Shown: positions 59,873 through 64,000 of the stretch, in pieces
Numbering within the stretch: position 1 is the stretch's first letter
How the letters are laid out: every line of letters starts with the position of its first letter
Source of the DNA: Paenibacillus sp. MAHUQ-63
GTDB lineage: Bacteria; Bacillota; Bacilli; Paenibacillales; NBRC-103111
DNA length: 64,000 nt
Assembly (NCBI RefSeq): GCF_028765165.1
Contig: NZ_JARADB010000003.1
Span: 1,596,901 to 1,660,900, forward strand
Direction of reading: 5' to 3'
The notes under the pieces: generated by a model
What the model was told of the DNA's origin: nothing
Seen by the model: the letters and a program-made list of their open reading frames with translations, nothing else
Databases searched by the model: none
Translations under genes and position numbers: made by a program

Positions 59873-61130
59873 ATTGCTTCTCAATCCACTCCCGCCAGTT
59901 GGAAAAATGAGCATAATTCTGATGAGTGATGCTGAATCTACGTAACCTTCGATGATAAAGCGGCGTGGGAATATGCCTAAATGAAAAATCTTTGGAAAGA
60001 CGTGTAATCACTTCAAAATCCTCATAAAGTCTTCCATGTGAAGGATCTTCCTGAGACCATCCACCGATTTGCTTCAAAGCATCTACGCGATATAACCGCG
60101 GTACCAATGGCAGTCCCATTGTCAGAAATTGTTGTTTGTCAAATAAGCCTGGCATGTTGCGCACGCCGCTATACAGCAGCTGATGCGGTTTCCTTTCGTA
60201 CCATTCATAATAATTGCCATGGAAGAGGGCAGTTGAATGGGAGGCCGATTGTACCTGTGCAGTCAATACATCAAGGCAGTCCGGCGCCAGCCAATCGTCC
60301 GCGTCAAGCTCCAGCAACCACCTGCTGCGTACTTGGCGCAAAGCTTGATTCAAACATCCTGCCTTACCTTGATTACTTTCATTTTCTATGAATCGAATCC
60401 GCGAATCTCTCTCCAGAGAGCGAAGCACTTCCCCCGTTTGATCCTGTGAACCGTCATCGACGATTAGCAGCTCCCACTGGGCATTGCTTTGGGTATACAC
60501 ACTGCGAATCGCCCATGGTAAATACTCAGCATTATTATAAGTGCTGATGACGACAGAAATCAGCGGATCCGCTGTGCCGTGTTGGACTCGCGATTTTGCA
60601 TGCAATATGGGCTTAATGGCCTTCCATTCCTCTTCGCTTCGCTTCCAACTGGGAGCCTTGGTCGCACAAGGCTCCCAATGCTCAGTAAGCATGTGCTGCC
60701 ATTCCCAAGCTTCGCTTAATTGGATCCATTTCTCATACATAACATATTGTTCGAAGGGCAATCGTTCTATCTCTGAAAAGCAAGCCGGCCCTCCTTGTTT
60801 CACAGCGGCCGTGCGCCAGACGCTCGGAGCCTTACCGCTTTGTTCTGGGGAGCCGCTCTTATGTTTTGGATGAACAAATACGCCCGCGCAATTAACGGAA
60901 ACACGTTGGAGCTGTTCGTTTAGTTCTTGAAGGAATGTCGCATCGAAACGATCTCCGGCTTGAATCGTCATGAAGAAATCGTCATGATAGGCGGCAAGCT
61001 CCTTATTCAATTGCTTGCCGATCCCGTTCGCACTTACTAGGACAGGCCATTCAGGGACGACATGTTCTAGTTGAGCAAGGGTTATCCTAGTACTCAATTG
61101 AGAAGTTGAGTCTAATACGAAAACGAGCAT
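59871..61130 (-). CDS. GT2 glycosyltransferase with an N-terminal GT-A-like extension
   Basis: A 419-residue protein. The active GT2 domain starts near residue 190 (PLISVVISTYNNAEYLPWAI, LIVDDGSQDQTGEVL, LLELDADDWLAPD) with LYEDFEVITRL and FRHIPTPLYHRR at the end. The first ~100 residues have the layout of another GT-A half (VFVLDSTSQLSTRITLAQL, FFMTIQAGDRFDATFLQEL) but lack the usual nucleotide motif. It is alone between coat genes and psd. Substrate unknown. Confidence 0.85.
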   Translation of the reverse strand: MLVFVLDSTSQLSTRITLAQLEHVVPEWPVLVSANGIGKQLNKELAAYHDDFFMTIQAGDRFDATFLQELNEQLQRVSVNCAGVFVHPKHKSGSPEQSGKAPSVWRTAAVKQGGPACFSEIERLPFEQYVMYEKWIQLSEAWEWQHMLTEHWEPCATKAPSWKRSEEEWKAIKPILHAKSRVQHGTADPLISVVISTYNNAEYLPWAIRSVYTQSNAQWELLIVDDGSQDQTGEVLRSLERDSRIRFIENESNQGKAGCLNQALRQVRSRWLLELDADDWLAPDCLDVLTAQVQSASHSTALFHGNYYEWYERKPHQLLYSGVRNMPGLFDKQQFLTMGLPLVPRLYRVDALKQIGGWSQEDPSHGRLYEDFEVITRLSKDFSFRHIPTPLYHRRLRRFSITHQNYAHFSNWREWIEKQ

Positions 61131-61437
61131 ATCCCTACTCCTCCTACGGGCGTACCCAGCTATTTAAACATTCTATGCGTTTATCTTGGGTTTGTTCTTC
61201 TAATAGGCTGCATAACTGCCTGCATCCATAGGATCATCTGCCCAATTCGCATATTTCACCGCTAACCGCCTGTATGCTGATTTTTTAAGCGACTACCTTT
61301 GCAATCCTTCTCCATTCGACAATTGATTCTTTTACCTTTCTGTGGCAAGATTAGCGAAGAACCCTTTACCGGGATCTTGGATCCCTTCCAAATCTCAGCA
61401 GCTGCACTTAACCACTCGAACGAACAGGAGTCAATCT
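61131..61437. other. 307-bp intergenic region without recognised features
   Basis: Separates the divergent GT2 gene and psd, and must hold both promoters. I see no convincing -35/-10 pair, RNA structure or operator. A long frame across it (from 61299) has no start site and is not supported as coding. Confidence 0.5.
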
Positions 61438-62223
61438 ATGTCAAAACCGTTTTTCAAATTGCTAACAGAGCTCTCCTCACGCAAATGGGTATCCCAGGTG
61501 ACAGGAGCTTTTGCCAGGTCCAAAGCAAGCCGGATGTTCATCCCCCGTTTTGCCCAAACCTACGGTATACGCATTGAGGATGCTGAGAAGCATATCAAAG
61601 ATTACAAATCCCTCAATGATTTCTTCACCCGCCGGTTGAAGCCGGGACTTCGTCCGATTCATGCCGATCCAACCCGTGTCGTAAGTCCGGTGGATGCCAT
61701 GATTACAGGCATTGGCGACATTCAAGAGGGTCAGATCGTCAACGTCAAAGGCCAGGATTATACGATCGACGAGCTGCTTAACCGCTCTCCCCGGACGGTC
61801 AACTACAAGAACGGCTTCTACTTCGTCCTGTATTTGAGCCCGACCGACTATCACCGGATTCATTCTCCGATTACAGGCGATATTATCGAGAAAGAGCATG
61901 TGCCCGGCAAGGTATATCCGGTCAACGAATTCGGCCTTCGCCATATGAAACGGGTTCTCAGCCGCAACGAACGGCTAATCACGTTCATCCAGCATGGTGC
62001 AGGCGAAGTCGCCGTCGTGAAAGTCGGGGCGTTGAACGTAAGCTCAATTCAGTATGTGAAGCCGCTTCCCAATACACTTGAGCGCGGTCAGGAGCTTGCT
62101 TATTTCGAATTCGGCTCCACGGTCGTGCTGCTGTTTGAAGACGATATGTTCGAACCCCGTCCGGACCTGAAGCTAGGCTCCAAAGTGAAAATGGGAGAGG
62201 ACCTCGGCCGCTTTCTCAAATAA
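61438..62223 (+). CDS. psd: Phosphatidylserine decarboxylase
   Basis: Makes phosphatidylethanolamine from phosphatidylserine at the membrane. The protein has 261 residues. SLNDFFTRRLKPGLRPI, VSPVDAMITG, LYLSPTDYHRIHSPITG (His-rich core), and FGST near residues 225-228 are visible; the Ser of this motif becomes the pyruvoyl group after self-cleavage. ATG 61438 is preceded by AGGAG, 7 bases upstream, and is chosen over an earlier frame from 61342. It precedes the MFS gene by 32 bp. Confidence 0.93.
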   Translation: MSKPFFKLLTELSSRKWVSQVTGAFARSKASRMFIPRFAQTYGIRIEDAEKHIKDYKSLNDFFTRRLKPGLRPIHADPTRVVSPVDAMITGIGDIQEGQIVNVKGQDYTIDELLNRSPRTVNYKNGFYFVLYLSPTDYHRIHSPITGDIIEKEHVPGKVYPVNEFGLRHMKRVLSRNERLITFIQHGAGEVAVVKVGALNVSSIQYVKPLPNTLERGQELAYFEFGSTVVLLFEDDMFEPRPDLKLGSKVKMGEDLGRFLK

Positions 62224-62255
62224 AACATCATAAGTGATCTGGAGAGGAGAGAACC

Positions 62256-63509
62256 ATGGCAGCTATAACATCACCGTCTTCCGGCTCCAATAGCTTGCAG
62301 AGCGCGGGTGACGTGAAACCGACCGTCTATCGGATCTTATTGGCCATCGGTCTCGTTCACCTGCTGAACGACTCGATTCAATCCGTCATACCTGCAATCT
62401 TCCCGATACTCAAAAGCGAGATGGGATTAACCTACACGCAGGTAGGATGGGTGCAGTTCGCCATCAACTTCACGGCTTCCATCATGCAGCCTGTCGTCGG
62501 CCTGTACACCGATCGCAAACCGTCTCCGTACATGCTGCCGATCGGCATGACCTCCACATTGATTGGGATGCTGCTGCTCGCTTTCGCACATTCCTACTGG
62601 GTTGTGCTGCTCGCCGTATGCTTCGTCGGTCTCGGCTCCGCCGCCTTCCACCCGGAAGGCTCGCGCGTATCGCACATGGCTGCCGGAGGACGCAAAGGTC
62701 TGGCCCAATCGATCTTCCAGGTCGGCGGCAACTTCGGCCAATCGTTGGCGCCGGTCATGACCAAATGGATCTTCATCCCGCTCGGATTATTCGGGTCCAT
62801 CTGGTTCACAGGCGTCGCAGCCGTCGCCATCGCCGTCCAGCTGTACATCGCGCGCTGGTACAAAGCCGTGCTCGTCACGGCACCGGTCAAAGCCAAATCC
62901 GCGGTCAAGCGGACCGTCAATCCGGTCCACCGCAAGCGCATCTTTTTTGCCATTTATGTATTGATTTTTCTCGTATTCGTCCGTTCCTGGTACGGGGCGG
63001 CTATGAGCGGCTACTTCGCCTTCTTCCTGCAAGAGCACTACGGCATGTCGATCAACCGGGCGCAGGACTTCATCTTCCTGTTCCTGGCAGCCGGCGCGGT
63101 AGGGACTTTCTTCGGCGGTCCGATCGCCGACAGATTCGGCAAGCGCAACGTCATTTTCTTCTCCATGCTGGGCTCGGCGCCATTCGCGCTGCTGCTGCCG
63201 CATGTCGGCATTACCTGGTCTTATATTTTACTCGTTGTCATCGGAGTCATCCTTTTATCGAGCTTCTCCGTTACCGTCGTCTATGCGCAAATGCTGTTTC
63301 CCGGTAAAGTAGGCACCGTCTCCGGTCTCATCACCGGCCTCGCCTTCGGATTAGGCGGGATCGGCTCCGTTGTGCTCGGCAACCTGTGCGATGCCATCGG
63401 CACCCCCCGCGTCATGGAGCTGTGCGCGTACCTTCCGCTGCTAGGCATCCTGACGTTCCTTCTACCATCCGACCGCAAGCTGCGGGAGTGGACGGAGGAA
63501 CAAGCGTAA
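62256..63509 (+). CDS. fsr: MFS transporter, fosmidomycin-resistance (Fsr) type
   Basis: A 417-residue major facilitator with about 12 membrane segments. The opening RILLAIGLVHLLNDSIQSVIPAIFPILK, the loop YTQVGWVQFAINFTASIMQPVVGLYTDR, HPEGSRVSHMAAGGRKGLAQSIFQVGGNFGQSLAP and FFGGPIADRFGKRN match Fsr proteins of E. coli and Bacillus. It may export fosmidomycin-like or other small compounds. Spaced 32 bp from psd, and its terminator follows. Confidence 0.88.
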   Translation: MAAITSPSSGSNSLQSAGDVKPTVYRILLAIGLVHLLNDSIQSVIPAIFPILKSEMGLTYTQVGWVQFAINFTASIMQPVVGLYTDRKPSPYMLPIGMTSTLIGMLLLAFAHSYWVVLLAVCFVGLGSAAFHPEGSRVSHMAAGGRKGLAQSIFQVGGNFGQSLAPVMTKWIFIPLGLFGSIWFTGVAAVAIAVQLYIARWYKAVLVTAPVKAKSAVKRTVNPVHRKRIFFAIYVLIFLVFVRSWYGAAMSGYFAFFLQEHYGMSINRAQDFIFLFLAAGAVGTFFGGPIADRFGKRNVIFFSMLGSAPFALLLPHVGITWSYILLVVIGVILLSSFSVTVVYAQMLFPGKVGTVSGLITGLAFGLGGIGSVVLGNLCDAIGTPRVMELCAYLPLLGILTFLLPSDRKLREWTEEQA

Positions 63510-63516
63510 AACATAG

Positions 63517-63562
63517 AAACCTTGCCCTGTAGGCTGTGACTGCCTTGGGGCAAGGTTTTTTT
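63517..63562 (+). terminator. Rho-independent terminator
   Basis: AACCTTGCCC / GGGGCAAGGTT stem followed by seven T, after the stop codon of the MFS gene. Confidence 0.85.
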
Positions 63563-63599
63563 GGCGGTTGGAGCTCGCACTGCCGCCGAACGAAACCCT

Positions 63600-63784
63600 C
63601 TAACGGACACAGCGGCTGTTATTTCACCGAAAACGAGCGTCTCTCGTTTCTAACGGACACACGTGTCCTTATTTGCCGATTTCGGCAGGAAACCATGCGC
63701 CAAATGGGCAAATAAGGACACTGGTGTCCGTTAGCATTCCCAATCGGCTGATACCCGCCGAATAAGGGCCGCTGTGTCCGTTAG
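63600..63784. repeat. Nested palindromic repeats with CTAACGGACAC ends
   Basis: Four copies of a CTAACGGACAC/GTGTCCGTTAG element form two nested inverted pairs. The inner pair (63650-63677 and 63707-63734) matches at 26 of 28 positions. The outer pair is 63600-63624 and 63760-63784. I recall similar elements as common intergenic repeats in Paenibacillus genomes. There is no coding capacity. Possibly a mobile miniature element or bidirectional terminator. Confidence 0.75.
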
Positions 63785-63877
63785 CCGGATTGGTGCGGGC
63801 TGGCGCGGACGCTAGGCGCGGCGCGCCCTGACCTCTTCGGCTCCTCAAATAAAAAAGCCCGGGGCGCTGCTAATGAA

Positions 63878-64000
63878 CTGTGACCCAGAAAGTGGACGAT
63901 TAAAAAAGAACCTTATGCTGTCAATAGATGACTTCTGTATTGATCAGGGGTCATCTTTTTTAATGTCCACTGGTACCTTGCTGAATTGTAATAGTGGATA
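63878..64000 (-). mobile_element. End of an IS3-family insertion sequence (partial)
   Basis: The sequence TGAACTGTGACCCAGAAAGTGGA near 63874-63897 looks like an IS3/IS150-type terminal repeat, and the end of a transposase gene follows at 63913. The rest lies beyond the window. The exact outer end is uncertain by several bases. Confidence 0.7.
63913..63999 (-). CDS. IS3-family transposase OrfB, C-terminal part (window-truncated)
   Basis: Read from the window edge, the frame gives 28 residues containing HYYNSARYQWTLKKMTP and ending at TAA (63915-63913). HYYNxxRYQ...LKKMTPxQYR is the characteristic C terminus of IS3-group (IS150-type) DDE integrases, after the last catalytic Glu. It is cut by the window end, so intactness cannot be judged. 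GC content and codon use cannot be assessed in so short a piece. Confidence 0.75.
   Translation of the reverse strand: MHYYNSARYQWTLKKMTPDQYRSHLLTA

Overview
The window looks like chromosome of an endospore-forming Firmicute of the Paenibacillaceae, probably Paenibacillus or a close relative. The evidence is strong AAGGAGG-type ribosome binding sites with frequent GTG and TTG starts, a clear CotB-type spore coat protein, two CgeB-like and one CotSA-like glycosyltransferase, a YheC/YheD-type coat protein and several sigma-K-like promoter boxes. About 60 genes are supported. No rRNA, tRNA or CRISPR array was seen.

Layout. 1-1033: fabH (fatty acid initiation) behind a truncated FapR-type operator. 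1051-7652: sulfotransferase, two GT2 enzymes and a LamG-GT2 fusion on the minus strand, interleaved with a small beta-rich protein, a GT4 enzyme and the APS kinase cysC. 7854-13474: plus-strand nucleotide-sugar operon (LegB-like dehydratase, nucleotidyltransferase, RMD-like reductase, WecB-type 2-epimerase, CapE-like dehydratase, RmlD-like reductase). 13544-34246: long minus-strand run with four tandem GT4 paralogues, an AlgD-like dehydrogenase, three small helical paralogues, basic-tailed GT2/GT4 enzymes, rmlA, an LhgO-like oxidase, rmlC, an SDR protein, rmlD, two CgeB-like proteins, a GT-D enzyme, a GT2 enzyme and a small basic protein; the last five share a Gly-aromatic GX3 repeat. 34490-37495: GT2 and two GT61 enzymes. 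37548-45329: HipA-like kinase, ugd, uxs, galU, a double GT4 with a DNRLRE-like tail, and manC. 45510-51689: a 2059-residue decapeptide-repeat protein. 51833-59827: coat-type genes, NagZ and an ArsB-like permease. 59871-63509: GT2, psd and an Fsr-type MFS permease. 63563-64000: nested palindromic repeats and the end of an IS3-family element.

How the genes fit together (inference). The island would supply GDP-mannose (manC) and perhaps GDP-mannuronate (AlgD-like); UDP-glucose, UDP-glucuronate and UDP-xylose (galU, ugd, uxs); most of dTDP-rhamnose (rmlA, rmlC, rmlD but no rmlB); a UDP-2-acetamido-2,6-dideoxy-L-hexose (WecB, CapE-like, RmlD-like); and PAPS for sulfation (cysC). About 24 glycosyltransferase-type proteins and one sulfotransferase would use these to build a complex, possibly sulfated spore-surface glycan. 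The giant repeat protein is a plausible surface fibre and glycan acceptor. The most unusual element is the GX3 repeat shared by four otherwise unrelated transferases and one small stand-alone protein, which suggests a docking system.
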